Shown here in pieces: positions 1 to 12,805 of a DNA stretch of 64,000 bases. The notes beneath the pieces were generated by a model, which saw only the letters and a program-made list of their open reading frames with translations, was not told the DNA's origin and did no database searches. The translations under genes and the position numbers were made by a program. How positions within the stretch are numbered: position 1 is the first letter of the stretch; each line of letters starts with the position of its first letter. The DNA comes from Sipunculus nudus (Eukaryota; Annelida; Sipuncula; Golfingiida; Sipunculidae). Location: NCBI GenBank assembly GCA_026874595.1, contig CM049311.1, positions 17,383,676-17,447,675 of the forward strand. The letters are read 5' to 3'.

Positions 1-227
1 CACTTGTCCTGCCACATTTTTTTTTTCAACGCGAGCTGATTGTAAATGATTAATGACTGGCAGTGCCAGTGAACAATTAAAAGAGAACCGCTGCCCTTAA
101 GGACTGAATGTTCTTATATGGATGGGGGGGAGGGGGGAGGAAAGGCAATTTGAAATATTAATACTATGAAAAATGTGATGCCATTGTGTTTAATAAAACA
201 TGTTCTTTTATTTATATTATTCTTCAG

Positions 228-287
228 TGGCCCTAACGACCCCACTGGCCTCCACCATGGATCCAACCACAACTCAAGAGACAACTG
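228..287 (+). CDS. Thr/Pro-rich cassette exon of C-type lectin gene 1 (GC-AG donor)
   Basis: This is a 60-nt internal exon. It is preceded by a pyrimidine-rich tract ending in TTCTTCAG and followed by GCAAGT, so its intron would be of the GC-AG class; the three sister exons at 1121, 55100 and 57050 have GTAAGT at the same place. Read in phase 1-1 it gives 19 whole codons starting ALTTPLAST and ending QETT, a Ser/Thr-rich stretch typical of O-glycosylated linkers. The exon length is a multiple of three, so skipping or repeating it keeps the frame. The function as a linker before the lectin domain at 16.8 kb is inferred from order and matching phase; no transcript evidence is available. Confidence 0.65.
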
Positions 288-539
288 GCAAGTTATATAC
301 CTGTCTTATTTCGCTCTACTGAATATCTCTCTTATTCATGTAAATGTAAGACAATGGATCATCCCTGTATGGAGAAATATACAGCATGTAGTGCGCAATC
401 GTATCTAAACAAGACAAACTGGTTCCTATATTTGTCCTAAGTTCTGTCTCCAAAACTGATTAGAAACTATTTTTATTTAAACGTGATTTTCTCGGAGAGA
501 AAAAAAAAACATAATAACATTTCCGTGTGGATTTATACA

Positions 540-728
540 AGGAGATTCTACAGTAAATGAACTAACAGACATTTTTCATCTGTTCTGTGAGACCCTAGAT
601 AATAGAATGGACTTTTATCTTGTGTTTTGTGATATATATATATATATGTAAATATTTCAAACGAATATGGCATAAATGAGTCTTATTTTAGATAAACTGG
701 AAAGATGATAAAAATAACACATCTCTCT
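540..728 (+). mobile_element. LINE fragment (RT start), internally deleted
   Basis: The sequence matches the beginning of the LINE relic at 55,430 in copy B, with translated similarity to LTDIFHLFCETLDNRMD of that copy. After about 190 bp it jumps to sequence equivalent to 56,640, so most of the LINE present in the sister unit has been deleted here. It lies in the intron following the cassette exon at 228-287. Confidence 0.6.
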
Positions 729-1120
729 GATAGGTAATCTATTGATCTTGATAACATAATGATCGCCCCGCTGATTTTTTTTTATGCTCAAAAGTGGGTT
801 TCCCGATATTTGGTGCTCTCTGGCCTGCCTGATCTTTGTTATCCCATTCAAGAAAATTTGGAGTTTCAAAGAAATGTAGTGTAAATATTGCTAGGACACT
901 GGTACTGCCACTGTTTTTTTTTTTTCAACGCGAGTTGCTTGTAAATTATTAATGACTGCCAGTGCCACCGAGCACGTAAAAGAGAACCGCAGCTCGTAAG
1001 GACTGAATGTTCTAATATGTGGGAGGGGAAAGAAAAGGCAATATGAAATATCAATTCTATAAAAAAAAATTGACGCGATTGTGTTCAATAAAACGTTATT
1101 TAATGTTTATTATTCTTCAG

Positions 1121-1177
1121 TGGCCCTAACGACCCCACTGGTCTCCACCGTGGCTCCAACATCTCCAGAGCCAACTG
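1121..1177 (+). CDS. Thr/Pro-rich cassette exon of C-type lectin gene 1
   Basis: This 57-nt exon is preceded by TATTCTTCAG and followed by a consensus donor GTAAGT. Phase 1-1 translation gives 18 codons, ALTTPLVSTVAPTSPEPT. It is a paralogue of the exons at 228, 55100 and 57050, and its flanking intron sequence is also conserved among them, which shows a unit of about 1-2 kb was duplicated. The split codon at each junction is G plus TG (Val), so consecutive cassettes would read ...TG/VALTT.... It is one codon shorter than the 60-nt versions. It probably encodes part of a Ser/Thr/Pro-rich spacer in a secreted or membrane lectin; this role is inferred. Confidence 0.7.
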
Positions 1178-1439
1178 GTAAGTTGTATACCTGTCTTATT
1201 TGGTTATAGTGAATCCCTCTCTGATTCATGTAAATTTAGGACGATAAGGTCATACATGTATTCAGCATGAAATGTGCAGTTCTTTCTAAAGAAAACAATC
1301 AGGTTCTTTACGATTCCTATGTCCTTCCATGGATGTGTCTCCAAATTTGCTGAGAAACCAATATTTAATTATACAAAATTTATCCGAGAGCATTGAAAGA
1401 CTATAAAATTTCAATATGAATTGATACTAAGATTCTACA

Positions 1440-1725
1440 CTGAATGAATTAGCAGAATTTTTTCATCTGTTCTGTTGGACTATTGATAAAAGGACGGACG
1501 TTAATGTTGTGGCTTGTGACATATGAAAAGCCTTCGAAGGAAAAAGCATGAAGCACCCTTATGTAAGCTAAAGCGGATTGGTATAGATAGCACTTGCTTA
1601 AGTGGTTTAAAGCTTACCTGCACAATAGGCAACAAAGAGTCGTACCGTAATCCCGGATGGATGTTCTGACCATGGTATAATAAAGGCGGCAGTGCAGGAG
1701 GGAACAGTCTAAGAACCGATTTTAT

Positions 1726-1785
<60 letters not shown>

Positions 1786-2460
1786 TCAGTTGATATTGTG
1801 CAATGTATAATAAGACTTTTCATCACACGATCCAACACTCTTTACAACTTGTCCAATTCTACTTCTATTTTCAAGTGTGATTCTTGTTCTATAAAAGTGT
1901 GGGCAGATCAGTGGCTGGCAATGTATAATCTGACAAAACTAAAGCTATTTTCATTTCTCATAAACTCGACTATTTAAATCCTGCTTTGACCTTCGCTGGT
2001 TTTAATCGGTCTTAAAGAATATACATTAATATACTTAAGTATAAACTTTCGGCATGGTTTATCTTGATCTGGTAACATTCAGGAGTATGCAAGAAAGCAT
2101 AAAAGAGAATTGGTGTATTGAACAAAATTAAGTACCCACTTGATATTAGAAAAAATGAATAATTCCTTTATATTGTCTATATTATAATATGGACGTATCA
2201 TGTAGACTTATAAGAGACAGACAGATTTAAATGAATTGAAAAAGATACAGTTATATGCAACCAGAATTGTTACCGGGATACTTAATGAAACCAATAATCG
2301 GAATCTCGTAATGAATGCGGGTCCTATATCTATGTCTTAGGTATTCCTTTTAAATTCCTGTACATGTTTTCCTTCAGGGCATTGTAGCAGCCCTAATACC
2401 GAGACAGACTGAAAACCAATTCATACAGTGACATATTAAAACACACAAATGCATAAAACG
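1440..2460 (+). mobile_element. LINE relic (reverse transcriptase region), pseudogene
   Basis: Translations in shifting frames resemble the reverse transcriptase of CR1/Jockey/L2-group non-LTR retrotransposons: a degraded version of the FCDISKAFDRVWHKGL-type block near 1,490-1,540, then IKAAVQEGTV (from IKAGVPQGSV) near 1,690, and the C-terminal block with KIQLYA(A/T)RI-like residues near 2,240. Stops and frameshifts are many. A (TA)n tract at 1732-1782 interrupts it. Sister copies lie at 53,520, 55,430 and 57,305, each in the same relation to a cassette exon or its flanks, so the insertion predates unit duplication. Confidence 0.75.
1732..1782. repeat. (TA)n microsatellite
   Basis: A pure TA tract of about 50 bp inside the LINE relic. 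The paralogous site in copy B has two TA tracts with an insertion between them that carries a hammerhead ribozyme. Confidence 0.98.
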
Positions 2461-3320
2461 AATACATTCGTATATCACGAGTAACAACATTCCAGTTTAA
2501 GAATAAGTGATTGATTTGTATTTGAAAGGAAGAAAAGAAGTGTAAGTGTATTCATTATGTATGAAGTGCAACAGGTCAGTTATGCATTTAATTTTGTTAC
2601 ACTATCTGGCGGGCAGTGTATGGGGTGTTCCTATGATCAGCCTCGAACCATACCCTCACAATAACTGCTCCGGGAGGAGAACTAATTATTGGCTTTTCTT
2701 TAAGGTAAATACACGAGCCGAAGTCACTGACACTGTCACGCATTATTTTTGTGTCAACTCTATCAGATTCCATCCTGTTTCTTTTAATTTGATGTGCTTA
2801 ATGACATATTTTCAAATATTATGGGCACAGATATAGGATTTATCTATAAGTAGAGCCTCTGTGCCCCTTGTCACTACACCAAGGTGCAGAATTTTAAATA
2901 TGTTTGTTTATTGACGACTATAAAACAATTTTAAAAACGTGTTTTTTTATTGACCTAATATACATAGATTTAATTTGAAAAGGTCCAGATAAAGTAAACC
3001 TCATATTCTTGTACTAGGCATGCTTACTTTCATAAGTATTACTTCGTATGATATGTAATTTTTGCGAGCATTTAATTTTCACGAATCAAAGGTACCTCGC
3101 GAAATTTGCGGTTCTGCAGAATAATAATATGTAGAGGTGACAGGGAATGTTTCCTGCGGTCTGATTCTGTGAGGGTCATGATACCTTGATGTGGAACTTT
3201 GATATGGAAGCTTAATGCTCCTATTTAGAACGAACGCCACACGTATGGCACAATTAAGCCAAACGGACTTTTTGAAGAAGTTCAAATTACAACCGTTGAA
3301 TTGTGCCGAGCTTAACCTGT
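2461..3320. other. No gene recognised; duplicated anonymous sequence
   Basis: Sequence matched in copy B at about 58,540-59,190. A 96-codon open stretch near 2,546 on the + strand is not preserved as an open frame in copy B, so it is probably chance. Nothing else coding is recognised. Confidence 0.6.
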
Positions 3321-3329
3321 GGTTAAAAT

Positions 3330-3873
3330 CTATCCATCTCGCGAAACCATTCACAACACTGACAGGAGCATGTATATATTGTTCACATGCATTACTTCAC
3401 CATCTGCCCAGCAGCTTGATCTTCCAATCTTGCATGTCTGCCGCTGCTGCATCGGTAGCTCTGGCTTTCGTGCTCTCTCCCTACGCTTCGTTTTGCAGTT
3501 ACTGCATCTGTGGCACCATCTAACGGAAAGGATGAAAACTAGATTGATCACTTTAAATTCCAGCTAACGCTAATATAAAAAAAACAGAGACATCGTTAGA
3601 ATGCATGCATTAAATGGTTTAAACCATGGTTCTTCCTTGTTTGCATCAAAAACTGCTGCATAGATCACACGGCACAGCTGTTTGTCTAAGAGCAGCCAAT
3701 GTTAATAACGTATCTATTTTTGTCGGTCCCCTCTCCCCTTGCTTATTGTGAAAAAAATGCACATTTCCATCTGTTAAACGGGTAGCTCTATATAATGACG
3801 ACCGCGATGGGACACATAATTTTGTCACTCCAAGACATGCACAATCCGCCATTTTCATGGCTGTCCAAATCAA
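3330..3873 (-). pseudogene. Tyrosine-recombinase transposon relic (copy A)
   Basis: On the minus strand, pieces of a tyrosine recombinase C-terminus can be read across frames: a block corresponding to DMQDWKIKLLGRW, then, after a stop in the GRWSS motif (GRW followed by TGA), SNACEQYIHAPVSVV containing the candidate nucleophile Tyr. Upstream, at about 3,646-3,873, an open stretch with LTDGNVHF resembles the middle of such recombinases only weakly. Families with this signature are Crypton, DIRS and Ngaro elements; which one cannot be decided because no reverse transcriptase is visible next to it. It is clearly inactive. The sister relic is at 59,200-59,480. Confidence 0.6.
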
Positions 3874-3999
3874 ATACGAACATAGGACACCCCTATCTTA
3901 TCTCTCAGTTGAGGCAGCACAGGATATCTTACAGGGGGTATCTGCTTTGGCAGCCCCGGATCTAATTTTTTTTTTACCTGAAACTGCTCACTTTAAGCG

Positions 4000-6800
4000 A
4001 AGGAATTTTTCTTTTACCTGATCGGCTTATGCTGCTTCGATATGCAAGGATCTGACACCGACAAAAAACAACTTGCAATTGACTGGCTTGGGTGTGACCA
4101 GTGACCACTGAAGCGAGAGCTCCCAGGCCCCGTGGTTTGTTATATAAGCGTGTTTGAGAAGGACGGTTCCACTTGAATATATGCGGGTCGCTAGATATGC
4201 AGGAATTCAGGTTTAAGCGTTACCAATAATAAACATCTGAAATGCTGATTTAATAAACAACTCAAAACATTCCTGAAGAATTGTGTGAAATATTTGATAA
4301 CCAAAAGGCATTATTTTAGTGCCAAAAGTGCCAATCTATTACATCTGGTGCCATGATTTTTATTCCATTTTCAAAATTCTGTCAAGAAATAACAGTCATC
4401 TCTAACATACCAATATGAATTATCTTATCAGTGATCAATAAAATGTTCACTTTTATCCAACACAATTTCTTCACATTACTGATGTATATGAAATTTCGTG
4501 CCCAAAGAAGTGGTGCTTTCATCCTCTTTCGTGTGTGTGTGTGTTTTATTTATAAAGGGAACCTCGTGAAATGTTCAGACAATCTCAGCAAGGGCCAGTG
4601 GAAAATCTATTATAGTTAAATCACTTATGGACGAAAGAACTTTGGAAGTATGGGCGGGATAACTGAAGCAAACACAGTTTTTGGACTATCCTACAAAAGG
4701 GACCCTCCATATATCGGGGGCTTGCATTCCGTGAACAGATGCAGATTCTAGTTAAGGATATAATAATGTATTCCTATATACGCAGTGCAATATGAAGAGC
4801 AAATAACAAAATTAACTTGCAAAATTTAAACTACACTCTCTGTGCATGCTGTGACTTGCATTTTTAGCCCCATTACTGAAATTTCCGTATCAATGCTATT
4901 TTTATCCATCTGACATACAGGCCAAAAAAAAAAATAAATCATCCTGGACAAAAGGAAATATATAAAGGAACAGAAATACCAACTAGTCCATGCAAGCTCG
5001 GCGCATTCAGATACCTACTTGCTTCATTACAGCCATAACAAATATCCCACTTCTGATTGAATGGGGTTTTAGTATGGCGTTTTGAAAGATGCAACTACAA
5101 AATGGTCGTGTCCGCTATATATATAATATAGTCAGCTCATGTCCATGAAAAAAGGTCGGAGAATGAAAACAGAGTGGATATTCTGTTTATGTTACCAGTC
5201 TTTACCGAATATCTCCAGGGCTTGTGATAAATGAGGATTTGACTACAACATTGAACTGTGAGGTATTTCCCATAATATTGCCAGTCCCAGTTTAGGCGAT
5301 TAACGACCACAAACCTAATGAAAGGGCTTGTACTGTTAATTATATTCAATAGTAATCAATACTTTTAGAAAATTATAAATACTTCGTATCATAATTAACT
5401 AGTCCTTGCAGACTAAAAAATAGAAATGGAAATGTTTAAGTCTTAAAACAATCTTCAAAGAGGTTCCACAATTATAGCTGCTGTTTAAGAAAAGCATTCA
5501 CACACTTTGGTATCTTAGAAGTAATGCTTAAACGTTTAAAAAAACCTTTCTAAATATACAAGCAGATTCCTGCTAACGGATGTAGCATGATAACTGTCTT
5601 TTTATGCTTTCTCGGTAGAGCAAAGACTTAAATTCGGGAAGGCCCAGGAGGTCAATGCTCAGGAGATGAGAGATGAGATTTTCTCTTACGGTTGGTAGTT
5701 TTATAATCCAGAAATGAAAATGATTTTTGCCAGGACCAACGGTTGACACGGTTCCAAAATCGAAATGGAACTCTTACTGAGATAGGACAGAAAAAAAACC
5801 TGTAGGCGGTTATCTAAAAAAAGAAAAAGTAAAAAAAAGCTCTTTCAATGCTCAATACACTACGATGAAATTTCCTGGAAGAAATAGCCACAGGCAAAAC
5901 ATAAAAAAAATCCTGTTACCTTGTTACCAGTAAATTTAAAATCCAGGTCTGAATCCAGCCAAATATTGGCCCTTTTAGCCTCCTGCTGCCTTTGGGTTTC
6001 CATAGAAAATCTCTATAATTAACAGATCCGCTCATAATTTTTTTTTTCCATTTTTGAGCTATAGGGATTTGATGCACTCTTTTCTGCAAATGACGTCGTA
6101 TCGTCTGTATAGTTACTTCGTCATCACAGAAGTAAACTTCAATATGAGATCAATTAAAATGATGTAACAGTGAGGTCTCATGGTCGAAAATAAGCCTGTT
6201 TAACGCTTGGAAAGTAATTGGCTTGGGGTATTTGATTGTACCCCCTCCCCATTCCATATACCACAGAGCTATAGCTTGGTCTACCCCCGCCCTAACCTCA
6301 CTTTGACTGGCCTAGTTGTATCCCGACACGTACAAACTGTTCATGGTTACCGTGGTCTATAAGGCACATGACCGTAGTAAGCTTTACTGGTGGTACAATG
6401 AATAGTAGGGTCTTCAACCAACATGCGACCAGTATACACACATAGAAGATATTCATTAATCACGGGAGAAAGCCAATAATACTCATACAATAATGTATTA
6501 CAAAAAAATGAAAAAAATAATTTTTTAATTAATTCACATAAACGCAAATGTTAGTCAAAATTGCCGGCAGGAGGCGCACATCGCTATTTTTACTCTCCGG
6601 CCGCTTGGCAATGTCATTTTTTGATTTTCAAAATAGTGTTTGCTGATTTGCTGACTCTGAAAGGCCTCTTCGTCGGGCGGTGCACATATGATCCGGACAA
6701 CTGACTATTGTCAGAACTGTTACAGGTTACTTCAGACTTAACACGCCAAAATACATAATACAAAATACAAAATACATAAAGTACTTCTTTCCAACATTAT
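4000..6800. other. No gene recognised; duplicated anonymous sequence
   Basis: To about 6,450 the sequence is collinear with 59,870-62,197. At 6,450 collinearity ends abruptly: copy B continues with sequence equivalent to 11,430. No convincing coding exon, RNA gene or terminal repeat was seen. Confidence 0.6.
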
Positions 6801-7689
6801 CAATAACAGTCTTCCTACCTGTACAGTTTGTAAAAATGTATATTGTAATATGTTTTATAGAAATTTTAGAATTTTACTTCCTTCTGATCAAGCGTTATTC
6901 GTCTGCCTAAAATGAACCCCGTAAAGGGCAAAATAATAAAATTTGCTCAAGGCCAAGAAACCAGGGAACATCAGATATATTAATGCCTTGACCTGAAGGT
7001 ACAATAAAAAGTTGGCATTTATTAAATTTTGAGGCGGGACAATATTCAGATACAGGTGATGGCGGTGGTAGCCGTTTTGTGAGAGCTTTCTATAATTAGA
7101 TATAACTTATACTTGTAAATAATGGTTTCAAGGTGACTAATGCACGATGTTGAATTTCTAAACCTGTAACGGTTATAAGTTGGAGGTAGTATTTACATTG
7201 AATTTGTTATTGCTTTATTCCAGATCAATCATACATAAAAACTGATGGAGCACGGATGAGTAAAAAAATCAATTGTTCCCTTGTAACATGAATTGGTTGT
7301 ATTTAGATCTTCCCCATAGATCACCACTGAGAGTTTAAATATCAAACAATGACACTCGTAAAATATAAATAAAGGACTAACAATATATATTAACATGTTT
7401 ACATTATTTCAATATTTACAAACATGTATACAGACACCCATGTTCTGGAAGTCCTACTTAAACTTAAAGAGAGTCCATCGGGATGGCAGTTTTAGCTCTG
7501 AAATGGCTAAAGAGCCATGTGAAAATATGTTACCTATACAATTAAAGTCCAAATTTGATTTTAAAGAACAAAAACTTAAAAAATCAAAATGAAAAATAAA
7601 TAAATTTACACATGTCCACAAATTGTACAAAAATGCTGCTAAATTGTGGAATTGTAATTGACAAACTTCAGCTGTCCAACAAGGTACAA

Positions 7690-8130
7690 CGTGATGTCCT
7701 CAAGTGTGTTTAGATACTGTCACACTATGCTGTGACACTACCTGCCTGATCGCCCCATCTGTCATATGACACAGACTGTCCTGTTATCCTGTGACACAGT
7801 TTGTGCGGTTATATTCTGTTCTGTGCCGAACAAAGTCCCTATCAACACTTTCCTATGGCACTAGATTGTGGTGTCCTAATGCCCTGTAAATCTCTCCTGC
7901 TTTTCGGCAACTCTTGGTTCTGTTGTGTCTTAAAAATCAGGTGACACTGACCCAGTGCATGAAACTGTCAGGCTGTTCTTCGAAGAGACCCTGCTGTCCT
8001 AGGATTCTGGATTGCAGGGTCATTCTGCTCTTCAATACTGTCCTGTGGTTCAATACAAACCTGAGACACTGCCCTGCTGCCCTATGACTCTAGGTTGTGG
8101 GGTCCTCAAATCCTGCGCGTACAAGAAAAT
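7690..8130 (+). repeat. Degenerate minisatellite in left arm
   Basis: Loosely repeated words of the type CCTATGACACTAGGTTGTGG / TCCTGTGACAC recur about every 40-60 bp. Units are strongly diverged. The same array is present inverted at about 10,640-11,100. Confidence 0.5.
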
Positions 8131-8380
8131 GGAAGAAATTGGAAGAAATGAGTTTCTTTTTACTTTCTTCCAGAAGCTACTAAAGAATATGAACTGATGA
8201 ATAGGAACTTCATTGGAAAGTAACCAGAGTGAAACACAAAAATGCTAATAGATTTTTTTTCAATAACAACAAAATGTCTCTTAAACCATGTCGCTAACTA
8301 ATAATAAACTTAACTTGTATGCACTTCGCCTCTTGTAAGAGCTAACGCAATTAATATATCACTTATGAACAATGGTATTC

Positions 8381-8445
8381 CGGCATCAGTGGTCTAGGGG
8401 TTAAGGACGGGAATTAAAGCCGGGAATATGTGAGTTCGAATTTCA
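8381..8445 (+). repeat. tRNA-derived SINE head
   Basis: A pol III box A-like word TGGTCTAGGGG is followed about 40 bp later by a box B-like word GAGTTCGAATTT. The spacing fits the internal promoter of a tRNA-derived SINE. It does not fold as a complete tRNA by eye, so a functional tRNA gene is unlikely. Confidence 0.55.
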
Positions 8446-8650
8446 GAAAAGGTAGTAAGATTTTTTCACGGTCGGTCCCCGTCCAGGGTGAGCGCTGTGT
8501 GGGCTTAATGCGGAGACAGTTCCCTATAGTCGTGTATCACTCACAAACGAATGCTGATTTCGGGTTCTTTGGTATTATGACCCAGCAATTGGTATTACAC
8601 ACCAGCAGGACCATCATGATCATGACATCGAGCACGTTTGATACCTTCTC

Positions 8651-10169
8651 TTATTAAATGTTATATGTCGGGCCTGTCTCTGGGAGTATGCGGCCGATGG
8701 GAGTCTGTAAGTCAGAACAAAATGTAACAACATTGGCTCTGGGCATTCTTTCTGGGCTGATATCCGTTTTTCTGGCAAAGCATCGTTCAAATGGTCTTAA
8801 AGTCATAAGACGTGGATGAAGCGGGAACGCTGAGGGAGCACAATTCGACATATTTAATCAGAGTAGTTGAAACCAAGGAAATTGCGTGTGAGCCCCTGCT
8901 ACGTAGTCAGAAAAGGGAATGGAATTCTGTAGATGTACCTAGTAATTAGTAGGCAAGCATTGGAAAAAAGGAGGTGGTTACCGCCACAAAAAAATGGTAT
9001 GACCGTTTTGATCTTAAACTCTGCTTGTTCGGTGATCAAATTTATTTATACCTCAAAGTTAAACCTAAAAGGACACTATCCTCTTCCTAAAATCCAGCTT
9101 AATTTTACGTAATTAAACTTATACAATAACCTTTTCCGCACTTAATTGGTGTTGATAGATAAAACATATTTAGCAATCTGTCTTTTGTCTATGTAGCATG
9201 ACACGATTTGAAAATGGGAGACTTGAGGGAGAAAATTATTTTTAAAATTTTGACAAAGTGACATGATACTTTGTAAAAGAAAACATAAAATAGTTTTCTA
9301 CATTACAATTTTTGTCTCAGATTTAAAAATAAAACGTGATATAACGTTGATATAGGGTCTACCGATAATTCCTGAAAATCCTCATGCCTGAAGATGTATC
9401 ACGTATGCAAGATTTATTTTATAAACTAGATATCTGCATTTTAAGGAATGGAAGCCTCTACTATGGCTGGGGTTGGGGCAGGGTTCCAATTGTTGGATAC
9501 TTCAAAACAGCGTTCACCTATTCGGCCTATCATTCGTGCCTACATGACTGTACATTTATATATTTTCCTTCATGGCGTTCCTTAATCCGAGCAAGGTTCC
9601 ACATCCACACCTAAATCAAATTCTCCAATGGCCCATACCCTATATGCCCTGATATATCTTGAGATTCTATCCTTGATTGCGTGACTTTTGTTGTGAACCA
9701 ACACAAAAACAAACACGAACGGGAATGAAAACATTACCTCCTGACGGAGGCAATTCTACATTTTGTGCAGTTTGTACTCATCACTGATTTGAAAGTCTGC
9801 ATTAATTTTACCTTTTTAACTCTGCATATTGATAAACCCCTCCGTATGAATCTGAATATGTGATCGCGCGAATATAAACGTGTCTCGCACTGGTTACTGG
9901 ACGCAGCAAACTTGTACTCGATACAGGAAATCACTCGTTACCATGGAAACAGAATTTCAGTTTTGGTTATGAGTGCACATGTATATTCTTGTGTTAATTA
10001 ATCATTCGTAGCCTAATTTAGAGATTATGGGTTATTTACCACAAAGTGAATATAACATGATGGAAGGCCACTCCGATACATTCCTATATATTGCTCGTTT
10101 CACGACTCAAGTAGGCCCAATTACCCAGCCCAATTATCAGTGCCTACTAAGTCGGGCTGTCACAGGTAT
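8651..10169. other. Spacer between inverted-repeat arms; no gene recognised
   Basis: A short word family, GAAGCGGGAACGC...ATTCGACA(CA)T, occurs near 8,818 and again near 10,184 in the same orientation at the two ends of the spacer. This suggests an older element boundary. No coding sequence is supported. Confidence 0.4.
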
Positions 10170-12035
10170 TTGATTGGTCTATGAAGCGGGAACGCAAAGG
10201 GCGAAAAATTCGACACATTATATTTAATAAGAGTAGGTGTCAAACATGCTCGATGTAAAGATCCTGCTAGTTCTACGGGTTGTGTTATAAGCATTGCTGG
10301 GTCTTAATACCGAGGAACCCGAAAGGAGCATTCGTTTGTCAATGAAACACGACTCTAAGGAACTGTTTCCCTATTAAGCCCGCAAAGCGCTCAGCCTGGG
10401 TGTTATAAAAAGATAAGAGTATACCACAGAATATATTTTTTGGTTGCATTACATTGCACACACATTTAATTCTATATAGATTAATCACATCATTCTACCA
10501 TACATGGTTTAAAGGATTTTTTTTTGTATTAAAAAAATATATATTTCTCTTATGATTTTTATTTGTGTTTCACTCTTACTTTTCAATGAAGTTCATATTC
10601 TTCTAGTAGCTTCCGGAAGAAAGTAAAAAGAAACCGAATTCTTTCAATTTCTCCCATTTTCTTGGATGCGCAGGAATTGAGGACCCCACAACCTAGAGTC
10701 ACAGGGCAGCAGGTCAGTGTCTCAGGTTTGTATTGCACCACAGGACAGTATTTAAGTGCAGAATGACCCTGCAATCCAGAGTCCTAGGACAGCAGGGTCT
10801 CTTCGAAGAACAGCCTGACAGTTTCATGCACTGGGTCAGTGTCACCTGATTTTTAAGACACCACAACCAAGAGTTGCCGAAAAGCAGGAGAGAGTTACAG
10901 GGCACTAGTACACCATAATCTAGTGTCATAGGAAAGTGTTGCAGGAGTGTAGGACATCAAATATTAAAACAGGGACACTGTCCGGCACACAGAATATAAC
11001 GCCACAAGCTTTGTCAAAGGATAACTGGACAGTCTAAGTCACATGACAGATGGGGCGAGCAGGCAGGTAGTTTCACAGCACAGTGCGACAGTGTCTATGG
11101 ACACTAGAGGACATCAAGTTTACCTTGTAGGACAGCTGAAGTTTGTCAAATAGTAATTCCACAATTTTACAGCATTGTTTTACCATTTGTGGATATGTGT
11201 TAATTGATTTATTTTTAATTTTGATTTTTTTTTTAAGTTGTTGTGCCATAAATTCAATTTTAACATAAACTGTATAGGTAACTTATACTTTCGCATGAGT
11301 CTGAAGCAAATTTAAGAGCTAAAACTTCCAGGAAGTTGGTGTCTGTATACATGTTTCTAAATATTTGCATAATGCATACATGTTATTTTATACATATATA
11401 TATATATATATCATTTCTATATTGTTTGTTCTTTATTTATATTTCACCATTGTCAATGTTTGATATATTGACTTTCAATGGTGATCTATGCTGAACGTCC
11501 AATTACATCCACTTCATGTCGCAATGGAACAATTGTTTTGTTTTTACTCATCCGTTCTCCATAAATTTATGTTAACGCTTTATCTGGAATAGAGCAGTTA
11601 CATTTTTAATGTAAATACTACTTCCAACATATGATCTTTACCTGTATCAACCAAACTGTTAAGGGTTTATAAATTCAATATTGTGCATTGGTCACCTTGA
11701 AACCATTATATACAAGTATAAGTTAAATTTAATTATAGAAAGCTCTCACAAAGCACATACCTCCGCCATCACCTGTATCTGAATATTGTCCCGCCTCAAA
11801 GTTTAATAAATGCCAACTTTTCATTGTACCTTCATAAGGTTAAGGCATTATTCTCTGATATTCTCTGGTTTCTTGGCCTTGGACAAACTTTATAATTTGC
11901 CCCAAAACGGGGTTCATTTTAGGCTGACGAGAAAGGCTTGATCAGAAGTGTGTGAAATTAAAACTTCTTTAAAATATACTCTTGGGCTATTATATACATA
12001 TTTACATACTATGCAGGCAGGAAGACCGTCCCTGT
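10170..12035. repeat. Right arm of large inverted repeat
   Basis: Reverse complement partner of 6,805-8,650 (see anchors there). Only the distal part, about 11,430-12,035, is also present in copy B at 62,200-62,770. The arm contains the inverted minisatellite at about 10,640-11,100. Confidence 0.85.
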
Positions 12036-12189
12036 GTTATCCTGAATTGAAAATAATGATTTTTCAGGTGTTGTGGTTAGCGCTCTGTTTGCCTATAGGC
12101 TTGCTAATATATGCGTTATAATGATGGGAAAAACTACTTGACCGGATTACGGCTGCTACTAGGAATTAGTAAATTTCATAGAATTTCGC

Positions 12190-12510
12190 AAAAAAAAAAA
12201 TCAGGACACAGAAAGAAAATTATTATTTCGAGATCTCGAGATAAAATTTCACGGAAAAAAAATATTTAAGTCCCCGTTGGCGTTGTACGAACCATTCGAT
12301 GCTTCATTGACGTAAAACAAAGCAAAGGTAAAGTGACCCACTCCGATATCTGACGTGTTTCATTTAATATTCCTTTGAATCTTTCATAGAAAGCCAATCC
12401 CACGGGATAAAGGTTGTGCCTTTTGTTTATATCAACGTGTTTATAACATGGGTCGGGCAAAGGGTGCGCAAAATTGGCCGCCGGTCGTAATGGGCGAAGA
12501 CATCGGGCTT
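12190..12510. repeat. GAGATCTCGA-type dispersed repeat (MITE-like)
   Basis: The core TTTCGAGATCTCGAGATAAA is followed by AAGTCCCCGTTGGCGTTGTA. The same sequence occurs directly at 63,110-63,400, and as an inverted partial copy at 14,036-14,165. Short palindromic cores without coding capacity suggest a MITE-type element, but terminal repeats were not delimited. Confidence 0.5.
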
Positions 12511-12805
12511 CAATTCAGACAACACAGTGCTTTGTAAATGACAAATATTGCATTGATTCATGTGCTCTCATGAACAACTGCTTGGGAGCTTTCAATTTTC
12601 AATCACCCAACCCCCTCAGTTACATGTTATTTTAGTAAATTAACAGTGGCTCAAGAACCTTGTGTACAAATAATCTTGTAAATAAAAAGCTTATACGTCA
12701 GTCAAAGTGGGGTTATAAGAACCTTTCCCAACAATGATTACCTTCAGTTGTTTAATATGTATATTCAGAGTCACCCAGTATCACATATATTTTATAAATA
12801 AGGGG

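Larger units (their letters stand above)
6805..8650. repeat. Left arm of large inverted repeat
   Basis: The arm is an imperfect reverse complement of 10,170-12,035. Clear anchor points: the block GAGGCGGGACAATATTCAG at about 7,031 against its complement at about 11,790; the stretch with AGGATTCTGGATTGCAGGGT near 8,000 against about 10,770; and the end ACATCGAGCACGTTTGA near 8,626 against about 10,235. The spacer is about 1.5 kb. Indels distinguish the arms, for example a tRNA-like SINE head at 8,381 has no partner in the right arm. Confidence 0.85.

Noticed and set aside
2546-2836. 96-codon + strand open frame in copy A
   Set aside because: The frame is not kept in the paralogous sequence at about 58,580, so coding is unlikely.
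8185-8225. CTGATGA followed by GAAA, hammerhead-like
   Set aside because: No stem II can form between the two core strands.
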